A stretch of 64,000 nucleotides of DNA, taken from contig JAHJJI010000138.1 of assembly GCA_018823025.1 (NCBI GenBank), positions 1-64,000 of the forward strand. Direction: 5' to 3'. The notes beneath the pieces are model-generated. The model was not told where the DNA came from. It saw only the letters and a program-made list of their open reading frames with translations, and ran no database searches. This stretch comes from Gammaproteobacteria bacterium (GTDB lineage Bacteria; Pseudomonadota; Gammaproteobacteria; Burkholderiales; Sulfuricellaceae). Below, in pieces: positions 55,401 to 64,000 of this stretch. How positions within the stretch are numbered: position 1 is the stretch's first letter; each line of letters opens with the position of its first letter. Made by a program: the position numbers and the translations under genes.

Positions 55401-57552
55401 CCTCCAGATCCAGGGGCAGGCGCCGCCGCCAGTTAGGATGCTGCTCATCGCGGCTCCCTGGCAAGTTGGTCTGCTCGATAATGCCAAGGATATCCTCGGG
55501 CTGCACCACCAGTATCTGTGCCTGCGTCTTCGCCAGGTAAGCATGGATGGCGACCATCAAGGCCGGCGTCATCTCGGGAACAGTATTCGGATGGATGCTC
55601 GCACCCGATGGCAGTAGTCCCTCGCGCTCCAGCGCCACCAGGAAGCGTGCTCGATCCTGGGCGCGTTCCACCACCAGTTTGTTGCGTTGTTCGTCCGAGG
55701 GGAAGAGATGCAGGGCGCTACGGGTGTCGAGGTCGCTGCCTTTCCAGAAACCGCTAAGCGTCGGCAGATCGTGGGTGCTCACCGACACCAGGGCCTGACG
55801 CATGTACTCGGCTGGCGGCTTGAATCCGCCGTCTTCTGTCCTCTCGAACAGGAATGGCCGGTAGGACAGCACGCCGATCGTGGCGAGATGGGGTCGGAAG
55901 CCATCGGGAACGGTGCCCAGGTCCTCGCCAACTACCATGCAGCGATTACGCTGACTTTCCAGCGCGATGATGCCGAGCAGATCATCCAGCGGATAGGCAA
56001 CATAGGCACCCTGTGTCGGCGACATGCCGACGGGTACCCAGAACAGGCGTATGAATTGCATGACGTGGTCGATGCGCAGCGCGCCGCAGTGGCGCATGTT
56101 GGCGCGCAGCACATCGATAAACGGCGCGTAGGCCGCCTCCCGCAGGCGATGAGGCACGAGGGGCGGCAACCCCCAGTCCTGGCCAGCAAGATTGAAGTCG
56201 TCGGGCGGTGCGCCGACATAGGCGCCGATCGCGTAAGCATCCTGCCAGGCCCAGACTTCCGATCCGCCCGGATTTACCCCCACTGCCAGATCCTGATAGA
56301 GACCCACGCCCAAGCCGCGGCGACTCGATTGCCGGCCCACGGCAGCGAGTTGCTCGTCGGCGAGCCACTGCAGCCAGACAAAAAACTCGACGGCATCGGC
56401 ATGTTCGGTCGCGAATGCTGTCACTGCCGGCGCTTGCGGATGGCGGTATTCCTCGGGCCATGCCGGCCAGCCCCAGACAGCGGGATTCTCGCGCCGAAAG
56501 TGCTCCTGCAAGGCTTCGAAGCGCGCGTGGAATTCCAGCTCTTCGCCCATTTTTTCTCGAAACAGACGGAAAGTGCGTGCCCGGTCACTGTCGTTGGCGA
56601 GGTGCTGGTCGAGGAAGTAGCGGTAGACTATGGCGAGTACCTCGCGCTTGGCCGCCGCCACCTCCTCATAAGCGACCTGCTCGCTGGCGCGCAGCCGCCT
56701 CAATCGGCCCTGAAAGAGATCGGAGGCGACGAGGTTGCGCGCTGCATCGCACTCGGTGAATTCCGGAACCGCCTCCACGTCTATGTAGAGGACGTTGACG
56801 AAACAGCGACTGGACGGGCTGTAAGGGCTGATTCGCTCAGGGGCATCCGGGAACATGGCGTGCAGGGGGTTGACCCCGATTACGCCGCCCCCTGCTTCTG
56901 CCGACAGATCGACCAGGGCGCGCAGGTCGCTAAAATCTCCGATTCCCCAGTTGCGCCGCGAGCGCAGGCCATAGAGTTGTACCGTCGGGCCCCAGACGCG
57001 ACCTTCTCCATGTATGGCTTCAGGCTGGTAACAGCTCGAAGGCGTGACGATGAGCGTCATCGCTGCTTGATCTTGTACTTCGCGTCCCGGTTGTTCGACT
57101 TCGAGACGGTAGTAGCCAGGCGTTACCAGCTGCGGCAGGCTCAGTTCGCCGCGCAGGAAATTTGTGCTGCCCAGGCGTTGCTCACCCAGTCGAGGCAATT
57201 CGGCTGGCAGAAACTCGCCTGTCGTCTGCACGCCGTCCTCCGTTGTAAGTATCCAGCGATGCGGGCGGCTCGCCCTGGTCGCAGACAGGGAGAGCGGCAC
57301 CGCCGGTGCCGAGCCGGCCTGCAACACCATGACCGGAGGCAGAGGCCGGCGCCATTCCTGTTCTTCCATGTTCTTCAGCAGGACCGCAGGGTCCGCCTCG
57401 GCAGGGAAGTGCATGGCGGCCAGCAGGGCGTGGAGCGTCTGCTCCGAGGTCGCATGGCGCGTGCCCCAGATGTCGTCGTACTCGGCGGCGATCCCGCAGT
57501 GCGCGGCGAGTTGCATCAGCGCATCCGGGGTGTTTGAGGTGGAACGTGTCAT
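52414..57552 (-). CDS. 4-alpha-glucanotransferase / malto-oligosyltrehalose synthase fusion
   Basis: A 1712-residue protein made of two full enzymes. Residues ~1-735 are MalQ (GH77): nucleophile in GALRIDHVMQFIRLFW (~492), acid/base in VVGEDLGTVPDGF (~541), third Asp in VSTHDLPTLSGFW (~594). Residues ~750-1712 are TreY (GH13_26): PRATYRLQFNREFTFAQATAL, YASPYLRARPGSGHGYDIVDH, nucleophile in GLRIDHPDGLYDPGEYF (~1087), acid/base in VIEKILADHERLP (~1125), third Asp in STHDSKRSEDVRARL (~1367). TreY turns the reducing end of a maltodextrin into a trehalosyl unit, and MalQ would supply longer chains. The start (ATG 57552) overlaps the treZ stop by 4 bp. All catalytic residues are present in both halves. 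Confidence 0.92.
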   Translation of the reverse strand: MTRSTSNTPDALMQLAAHCGIAAEYDDIWGTRHATSEQTLHALLAAMHFPAEADPAVLLKNMEEQEWRRPLPPVMVLQAGSAPAVPLSLSATRASRPHRWILTTEDGVQTTGEFLPAELPRLGEQRLGSTNFLRGELSLPQLVTPGYYRLEVEQPGREVQDQAAMTLIVTPSSCYQPEAIHGEGRVWGPTVQLYGLRSRRNWGIGDFSDLRALVDLSAEAGGGVIGVNPLHAMFPDAPERISPYSPSSRCFVNVLYIDVEAVPEFTECDAARNLVASDLFQGRLRRLRASEQVAYEEVAAAKREVLAIVYRYFLDQHLANDSDRARTFRLFREKMGEELEFHARFEALQEHFRRENPAVWGWPAWPEEYRHPQAPAVTAFATEHADAVEFFVWLQWLADEQLAAVGRQSSRRGLGVGLYQDLAVGVNPGGSEVWAWQDAYAIGAYVGAPPDDFNLAGQDWGLPPLVPHRLREAAYAPFIDVLRANMRHCGALRIDHVMQFIRLFWVPVGMSPTQGAYVAYPLDDLLGIIALESQRNRCMVVGEDLGTVPDGFRPHLATIGVLSYRPFLFERTEDGGFKPPAEYMRQALVSVSTHDLPTLSGFWKGSDLDTRSALHLFPSDEQRNKLVVERAQDRARFLVALEREGLLPSGASIHPNTVPEMTPALMVAIHAYLAKTQAQILVVQPEDILGIIEQTNLPGSRDEQHPNWRRRLPLDLEDWRDDSRFAAIGEVLIKERGSAVVPRDEAPTPTRVAVIPRATYRLQFNREFTFAQATALAPYLAELGVSHCYASPYLRARPGSGHGYDIVDHAALNPEIGTPQEYEDFVAAFKEKGLGQIVDVVPNHMGVMGSDNAWWLDVLENGPASAWGAFFDIDWDPLNPDLKGKVLLPLLGDHYGAVLNRGELRLDFDAVRGEFSVFYYQHRLPVDPASYPSIIGHRRERLETAIGENHERYGELEALLTAFGHLPGRTDTDPARMAERQRDKEVHKRHLAALSEACADIAHHIADNLAEFNGNPSQPASFDLLHELILVQGYRPAYWRVASDEINYRRFFDINDLAALRMEDPAVFDATHRFILDLVAQGKVEGLRIDHPDGLYDPGEYFRHLQQVVGGKPLAAGEPLPLYLVIEKILADHERLPDDWPIHGATGYRFANLVNNLFVDSSAERRMTRIYRDFSGITSDFEELAYDAKKLIMRTALSSEFNALANRLARIAAASRDTFDFTLNGLREALVEVVACFPIYRSYVAHGELSADDRRHIAWAVAVAKKRSPDADTGIYDFLESVLTTDIGCGRSASFREPLQAFAMKFQQVSSPVMAKGVEDTAFYRYHRLTSLNDVGGEPRRFGISVAAFHSATRTRAIRWPHNMLATSTHDSKRSEDVRARLNVLSEIPAAWKLILKRWSRLNRGRKRLIDGIEAPSRNDEYLLYQTLIGTWPLTPPDDAGLAEYRARIDAYMIKALREAKEHSSWVKVNADYEGAVSGFVQALLAPGEKNLFLADFVTMVQTISHHGLINALSQTLIKIASPGVPDIYQGCELWQFNLVDPDNRRPVDFAQRRELLAETRALTDAPPEQWPERLQPLLANMGDGRIKLYTLWQSLTLRARWPEVFRDGGYLPLMVRGKLAIHACAFARRHENQSLIVLVPRLPARLLGDRIALPLGTEIWGDTMLELPGELASLEWRNVLTGERHAAASHLALGQLLACFPVVLLASEEVA

Positions 57553-59384
57553 GAATGGTCTCCAGATTGCAGATGCCAGGCCACCGACCAGGGTGGTAGT
57601 TGCCCAGCTTTGATCATGGTGTCGTCGAGGTTGGTTGTGGCGAAGATCAAGGAGCCGGTGGCGGGTGCCGCCTCGACTACGTCTTCGCCAAAATTGGCAT
57701 CCAGCATCAGCAGGCTGCCATCACCGAGACGCCAGCGCAGGTTAAGCGCGCGCGCCGACAACAGCGTTGTTTTCGGATCACCGTTGCCCATGCCGGCCAG
57801 ACGCGGAGCTATCCACTGCCGACGTAGCGAGAGCAAATCCCGGTGGAGTTCGAACACGGCGTGGTGAGGCGCGCGATCGATGGCGCTCCAGTCGAGCACG
57901 CAGGCGCTGAAGGTGGTCTCGGCATTCGGATCGGGAATGCGCTCGCGCGCGGCAGGATCGGAAAAACGGGCGAAGCGCGAGAATTCTCGCCGCCGTCCTT
58001 CGGTCACGGCGCGGGCCAGTTCGGGGCCGAAATCGCAAAAGAACAGGAAGGGCTGGGCGGTGGCAAATTCCTCGCCCATGAACAGCAGCGGCGGTTGCGG
58101 CGCGAGCAGCAACACGGCCGTGACGGCTTCCATTACCACAGGGGAAGCGAGGTGGCTCAGGCGTTCGCCAAAGGCGCGGTTACCGATCTGGTCGTGGTTC
58201 TGAAGAAAATTGATGAAAGCAGCGGGCGGCAGGTGGCCACTCGGTTCGCCGCGCAATTTGCCGTGCGCGAAGGCCGAAGCTTCGCCCTGATAAGCGAAAC
58301 CCTCGGTGAGGCAGCGGCCCAGTAGCTGTGCCGGTTCGGCAGCATAGTCAGCATAGTAGCCATCGCTTTCACCCGTGGCGAGCACATGAAATACATGGTG
58401 GATGTCGTCGTTCCACTGGGCCGTGGCATGGCGTAATACACCGGCGTCCTCGCGGTCCAGGTAGCGAGCCTGGTTGTGCTCGTTTTCCAGCACCATGTGG
58501 ACGTGGCGCCCGCCCCCTCGGACTGACCTGAAGGCTTCGGCGAGTTCCTCGATGATGTCCGGTGAACTGTCGTCGCAGATAGCGTGAATGGCATCCAGAC
58601 GCAGACCGTCGAGATGGAATTCCTCCAGCCAGTAAAGGACGTTGTGGACGAAGAAGTCGCGCACCGCACGATTATTTTCTCCGTCAAAGTTGATCGCCGC
58701 GCCCCATGGCGTTTTATGGTGCGGATTAAAGAAGTCCGGGGCGTAGGCGTGCAGATAGTTACCCTCGGGGCCGAAGTGGTTGTAGACCACATCCAGCAGC
58801 ACCATCAGCCCGCGTTCGTGAGCTGCGTCGACCAGACGCTTGAAGTCTTCCGGTCGGCCATAGGCAGCATCGGGGGCGAAGGGCAATACGCCATCGTAGC
58901 CCCAGTTGCGCTGGCCGGGAAAATCGGACACCGGCATGATCTCCAGCGCGGTCACGCCCAGATCGGCAAGATAGTCGAGTCGTTCGATGACGCCGTCGAA
59001 GCTGCCTGCCGGCGTAAAGCTGCCGACGTGCAGCTCGTAGATCACCGCCTCTTCCCAAGGCCGGCCGCGCCAGTCGCTGTCAGACCATTCAAAAGCGGCT
59101 GTGTCGATGACCTCCGAGGGGCCATGAATGTCCTCAGGGTTGTAGCGCGAGGCCGGATCGGGCACCAGCAATCCGTCAGGTAGCCTGAAACTGTAACGGC
59201 TGCCGGCATGCGCCGTGGGCACCGTCAGTTCGAACCATCCTGAGTCCGCGGCCGTCATGGGCAGTTCCTGCATCTCGTCGAGCCGCAGCACGACGGCCGC
59301 GACGCCGGGCGCCCAGAGGCGAAATCGCACGCCGCCGGCGTCAAGAAGATGGGCGCCGAAAGGCATGCTGTGATGGCGCTTCAT
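57549..59384 (-). CDS. treZ: Malto-oligosyltrehalose trehalohydrolase
   Basis: TreZ releases trehalose from the product of TreY. The 611-residue GH13 protein has an N-terminal CBM48-like domain (GVRFRLWAPGVAAVVLRLDE), then the barrel with nucleophile in GLRLDAIHAICDDS, acid/base in HMVLENEHNQARYL and third Asp in LQNHDQIGNRAFGERL. The motif LEIMPVSDFPGQRNWGYDGV is typical of TreZ. It overlaps its neighbours by 4 bp on both sides. Confidence 0.95.
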   Translation of the reverse strand: MKRHHSMPFGAHLLDAGGVRFRLWAPGVAAVVLRLDEMQELPMTAADSGWFELTVPTAHAGSRYSFRLPDGLLVPDPASRYNPEDIHGPSEVIDTAAFEWSDSDWRGRPWEEAVIYELHVGSFTPAGSFDGVIERLDYLADLGVTALEIMPVSDFPGQRNWGYDGVLPFAPDAAYGRPEDFKRLVDAAHERGLMVLLDVVYNHFGPEGNYLHAYAPDFFNPHHKTPWGAAINFDGENNRAVRDFFVHNVLYWLEEFHLDGLRLDAIHAICDDSSPDIIEELAEAFRSVRGGGRHVHMVLENEHNQARYLDREDAGVLRHATAQWNDDIHHVFHVLATGESDGYYADYAAEPAQLLGRCLTEGFAYQGEASAFAHGKLRGEPSGHLPPAAFINFLQNHDQIGNRAFGERLSHLASPVVMEAVTAVLLLAPQPPLLFMGEEFATAQPFLFFCDFGPELARAVTEGRRREFSRFARFSDPAARERIPDPNAETTFSACVLDWSAIDRAPHHAVFELHRDLLSLRRQWIAPRLAGMGNGDPKTTLLSARALNLRWRLGDGSLLMLDANFGEDVVEAAPATGSLIFATTNLDDTMIKAGQLPPWSVAWHLQSGDHS

Positions 59385-61513
59385 GATGAACTCCGCTGGA
59401 TCAAGAGGGCGAGCGAGCGGCCTGCGAGGGGATAAGTGTCTCCATCCTGGAATTGGCCGTCAAGTTCCAGGCCGCCGGCGAGGTGAGTGTCGAGGACGCT
59501 CTGCCATACGCCGCCTTCGCATAGTACGGGCAGGATGAAGGGTATGGTTTCGTGGTGGCTGTTGAAAAGCAGCAGGAAATTCTTGTCGCGTATAAGTTGA
59601 CCGCGTTGGTCCTGCTCCTGCATGCTTTCGCCGCCCAGAAAGACGCCGAGACAGCGCGCGAAATCGTGAGCCCACTCTTCGTCGTTCATCTCGCTGCCGT
59701 CGGGCTTGAACCAGTGAATGTCCTTGGTGCCAGAGCCGTGGATGGCGCGGCCCTGGAAGAAGTTGCGACGGTGGAATACCGGGTGTTCCCGGCGCAGAGC
59801 GATGACGCGTTGCACGAAGGCGAGGAATTCCCGGTCGTCCGCGGAAAGATTCCAGTTCACCCAGCTGATCTCGTTGTCCTGGCAGTAGGCGTTGTTGCTG
59901 CCTTGCTGGGTGCGGCCCATCTCGTCACCAGCCACCAGCATCGGCACGCCCTGGGAGAAGAACAGCGTCGCCAGCAGGTTGCGCTTTTGTTGCGCGCGCA
60001 GGGCGTTGATGTCGGCATCCTCGGTCGGCCCTTCGGCGCCGCAGTTCCATGAATTGTTGTTGTCGGTACCGTCGCGGTTGTCCTCACCGTTGGCCTCGTT
60101 GTGCTTGTCGTTGTAGCTCACCACGTCGTGCAGGGTGAAGCCGTCGTGGGCGTTGATGAAGTTCACACTGGCGTAGGGCTTGCGGCCGCTGTGATCATAG
60201 AAATCGCTGGAGCCGGTGAGACGTTGCGCGAAATCGCCGATCAGGCCGCCATCGCCCTTCCAGTAGGAGCGCATGTTGTCACGGTAGCGGTCGTTCCACT
60301 CGCCCCAACCCGCCGGAAAGTTGCCCACCTGGTAGCCACCCTCGCCCAGATCCCAGGGTTCGGCGATGAGCTTGACCTGTGACAGCACCGGGTCCTGGAG
60401 CAGGATATCGAAGAAGGCGCCGAGGCGATTGACTTCGTGCAGTTCGCGCGCCAGGGCCGAGGCCAGATCGAAGCGGAAGCCGTCGACATGCATCTCCAGC
60501 ACCCAGTAGCGCAGCGAGTCCATGATCAGCTGAAGTGCGCGCGGCTGCTGCAGGTTGAGGGTGTTGCCGCAGCCCGTGTAATCCATGCAGTAGCGCGGAT
60601 TGTCGCCGACCAGTCGGTAGTAGTAAGCGTTGTCGACACCCCTGAAGGAGAGCGTCGGTCCGAGGTGGTTGCCCTCGGCGGTGTGATTGTAGACCACGTC
60701 GAGGATGACCTCGATACCGTTCGAGTGCAAGGTCTTGACCATGGTCTTGAACTCGCTCACCACGCCGCTGGAGCTGTATCGGTGATCGGGGGCAAAGAAA
60801 CCGATGGTGTTGTAGCCCCAGTGGTTGGAAAGGCCCCGCTCGAGAAGATGACGGTCGTCGAGAAAGGCGTGCACCGGCATCAGCTCCACCGAGGTGATGC
60901 CCAGGCGCTTGAGATGGTTGATGACCGGCGCCGTCGCCAGGCCGGCATAGGTGCCGCGCAGGGGCGGCGGAATGTCGGGGTGGTTCTTGGTTAAGCCGCG
61001 CACGTGTAGTTCGTACACCACCATGTCGGACCAGGGGATGTTCGGGGATTTGTCCTCGCCCCAGGTGAAGGCCGGATCGATGACGCGGCACTTGGGCATG
61101 TCGGCGGCGTTGTCGCGGCGGTCGAAGGACAGGTCTTCGCGACGGTGCCCGATCTTGTAGCCGAAGTGGGCATCGCTCCATTTGATCTGGCCGACGATGT
61201 CCTTGGCGTAGGGCTCGATCAGCAGTTTGTTGGGGTTGAAGCGGTGACCGTTCTCCGGGTCGTAGGGGCCGTGAATGCGGTAGCCGTAAAGCATGCCGGG
61301 GCGTGCCTCCGGCAGGTAGCAATGCCAGATCAGGTCGGTCCGCTCGCGCAGTTCGATACGCTGAATTTCGCGCCGTCCGGTGGGGTTGAACAAACACAGT
61401 TCGACGCGTGTCGCGTTCTCGGAAAAGATGGCGAAGTTGACACCCTCACCATCCCAGTTGGCACCGCGCGGAAAGGGGGTGCCGGGCCAGACGGCGCTGA
61501 TGGGTAGAGTCAT
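59381..61513 (-). CDS. glgX: Glycogen debranching enzyme GlgX
   Basis: GlgX (isoamylase/TreX type) removes alpha-1,6 branches from glycogen, giving linear chains that TreY can use. The 710-residue GH13_11 protein has an N-terminal CBM48, nucleophile in VDGFRFDLASALARELHE, acid/base in LIAEPWDLGEGGYQVGNFP, and third Asp in NAHDGFTLHDVVSYNDKHNEANGE. It overlaps treZ by 4 bp (ATGA) and follows glgC by 10 bp. Confidence 0.95.
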   Translation of the reverse strand: MTLPISAVWPGTPFPRGANWDGEGVNFAIFSENATRVELCLFNPTGRREIQRIELRERTDLIWHCYLPEARPGMLYGYRIHGPYDPENGHRFNPNKLLIEPYAKDIVGQIKWSDAHFGYKIGHRREDLSFDRRDNAADMPKCRVIDPAFTWGEDKSPNIPWSDMVVYELHVRGLTKNHPDIPPPLRGTYAGLATAPVINHLKRLGITSVELMPVHAFLDDRHLLERGLSNHWGYNTIGFFAPDHRYSSSGVVSEFKTMVKTLHSNGIEVILDVVYNHTAEGNHLGPTLSFRGVDNAYYYRLVGDNPRYCMDYTGCGNTLNLQQPRALQLIMDSLRYWVLEMHVDGFRFDLASALARELHEVNRLGAFFDILLQDPVLSQVKLIAEPWDLGEGGYQVGNFPAGWGEWNDRYRDNMRSYWKGDGGLIGDFAQRLTGSSDFYDHSGRKPYASVNFINAHDGFTLHDVVSYNDKHNEANGEDNRDGTDNNNSWNCGAEGPTEDADINALRAQQKRNLLATLFFSQGVPMLVAGDEMGRTQQGSNNAYCQDNEISWVNWNLSADDREFLAFVQRVIALRREHPVFHRRNFFQGRAIHGSGTKDIHWFKPDGSEMNDEEWAHDFARCLGVFLGGESMQEQDQRGQLIRDKNFLLLFNSHHETIPFILPVLCEGGVWQSVLDTHLAGGLELDGQFQDGDTYPLAGRSLALLIQRSSS

Positions 61514-61523
61514 AACAGATATC

Positions 61524-62743
61524 CTAGATTTGGTAACGGGTTACGTCTGGTATGTCCAGACCCTTGGGTACCACCACCACGCCACCCTCGCTGACGGTAT
61601 AGCGGGCGCGGTCCGCCGCCGCATCGAAACCGATCCGGCTGTTCGGTGCGATGTCGTTGTAGCGGTCGACGATGACGCGCTTGAGGCGCGAGCCGCGGCG
61701 GATGATACTGTAGTCCATGATCACGCAGTCCTCGATCTCGACATCCTCTTCCACAATCACCTCGCGACGCAGGACGGAGTTGTGGATGCGCGCACCCTTA
61801 ACCATGGAGCCGGCGCCGATGGCGCTGTTAATGATCTCACCCGAGACGATGCGGGGTGCCGGCCCCTGGTAATTGCTGGAATTGATGAACCATTGCGGGT
61901 TGAAGAGATCGAATCGCGGCTGCTCGCCCAGCACGTCCTGGTGTGCGGCATAAAAGGCATCGATGGTGCCGACATCGCGCCAGTAGGGCTGCTCCTCGTA
62001 GCTGGCGGTGCCGGGGATGCGATTGTCGGCGAAGTTGTAGGCAAACACCCGGTGGCTGTGGATCAGGCGCGGCAGAATATTGCCGCCAAAATCGTGCTCG
62101 TTTTTTTCCTTTGCTTCGTACAAAGCTTTCAGCAGGACATCGGTGTTGAACAGGTAATTGCCCATGGAGCCGTAGGCGCGGCTTGGATCAGAGGGGATGG
62201 GCGGTGGATTTTTCGGCTTTTCCAGAAACCCCTTGATCTGGCCCTGTGCGTCGGCGTCGATGATGCCGAAGGCCGACGCTTCAGCCAGCGGCACTGGCAG
62301 CGCCGCTACCGACACATGGGCCGATTTCTGTTGGTGGAAGTCGATCATCTGCCGCACGTCCATGCGATAGATGTGATCGGCGCCGAACACTGCGACCATG
62401 TCGGGCGCATGGTGCTTGATCAGATTGATGTTTTGAAACACGGCGTCGGACGTGCCCTGGAACCATTCCTGTCCCTCGCGCATCTGTGGCGGCACGATGG
62501 TGATGAACTGTCCGGGGCAGGAGTTGGCATATCCCCAGGCCTTGTTTACGTGCTCGATCAGCGACTGTGACTTGTACTGAACCAGCAGGTAGACGCCGCG
62601 TATATTTGAATTCATCATGTTGCTGAGGACGAAATCGGCGATGCGGTAGCGGCTGCCGAAGGGCACCGCCGGCTTGGATCGTTCCGCCGTGAGGGGATGG
62701 AGTCTGGAACCCTGGCCTCCGGCCAGAACCATGGCGAGCACTT

Positions 62744-62747
<4 letters not shown>
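61524..62747 (-). CDS. glgC: Glucose-1-phosphate adenylyltransferase
   Basis: GlgC makes ADP-glucose, the committed step of glycogen synthesis. The 407-residue protein has the nucleotidyl motif LAGGQGSRLHPLTAERSKPAVPFG, the ADP-glucose site and a left-handed helix domain at the C-terminus (INSAIGAGSMVKGARIHNSVLRREV). FGADHIYRMDVRQMI carries the catalytic Asp. It overlaps the maltokinase gene by 4 bp. ADP-glucose can feed GlgA, or GlgM of the GlgE route; neither is visible. Confidence 0.96.

Positions 62748-64000
<1,253 letters not shown>

Noticed and set aside
55687-57537. 616-codon plus-strand frame opposite MalQ-TreY
   Set aside because: It is a shadow of a high-GC gene; the minus frame has all catalytic motifs and this one has none.
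61380-62570. 396-codon plus-strand frame opposite glgC
   Set aside because: Antisense shadow of glgC.

Overview
The window is chromosomal DNA of a betaproteobacterium, most like the Nitrosomonadales/Gallionellales/Sulfuricella group. This is inferred from gene order and protein character, not from a search. Markers are the division cluster murC-murB-ddl-ftsQAZ-lpxC followed by a LytM peptidase and secA, the block yacG-zapD-coaE-pilD-pilC-pilB, the operon rpsU-yqeY-dnaG-rpoD with tRNA-Ile2 behind it, and a PEP-CTERM protein. No rRNA genes and no CRISPR array were seen.

Region 1 (1-36.6 kb) is core genome. 1-12 kb: end of the division and cell wall cluster, then secA. 12-15.3 kb: EI24 membrane protein, argJ, a Nudix-ThiE-like fusion and a small exported protein. 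15.3-23.2 kb (minus strand): yacG, zapD, coaE, type IV pilus genes pilD-pilC-pilB, a CBS-domain membrane protein and ypjD. 23.3-26.6 kb: ffh, then rpsP-rimM-trmD-rplS. 26.8-31.9 kb: ogt, xerD, a TauE/SafE permease, folB, plsY, a coiled-coil membrane protein and tsaD. 32-36.5 kb: the macromolecular synthesis operon.

Region 2 (36.6-40.1 kb) is a small, decayed integrative element inserted in the tRNA-Ile2 (CAU) gene. It is bounded by 46-bp att repeats and carries a truncated tyrosine integrase, a remnant of a membrane protein, a truncated P4-type primase/helicase and a small HTH protein. Upstream of the HTH gene is a roughly 400-nt structured leader. One internal segment of this leader is complementary both to the leader 5' end and to a downstream segment, which is the layout of the phage P4 CI / P1 C4 antisense RNA immunity system. 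I regard this as the most interesting part of the window.

Region 3 (40.1-52.4 kb) is accessory: mscL, a DUF4197 protein, a stand-alone GH77 glucanotransferase, a small discoidin-like protein, a pqi (MCE) operon in which PqiA is split into two genes, a HAF-repeat PEP-CTERM protein and a YihY/BrkB membrane protein.

Region 4 (52.4-64 kb) is one tightly coupled minus-strand operon for alpha-glucan and trehalose metabolism. In transcription order it holds maltokinase (cut by the window end), glgC, glgX, treZ, a giant MalQ-TreY fusion and yihY. Most junctions overlap by 4 bp. Together the genes can make ADP-glucose, trim glycogen, cut glucan to trehalose through TreY/TreZ, recycle maltodextrins, and phosphorylate maltose to maltose-1-phosphate for a GlgE-type route whose other enzymes would lie outside the window.

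Several families of short repeats are scattered in the core region: heptamer hairpins at mur and pil junctions, a MITE-like inverted repeat beside tauE, and a REP-like hairpin near 44.7 kb.
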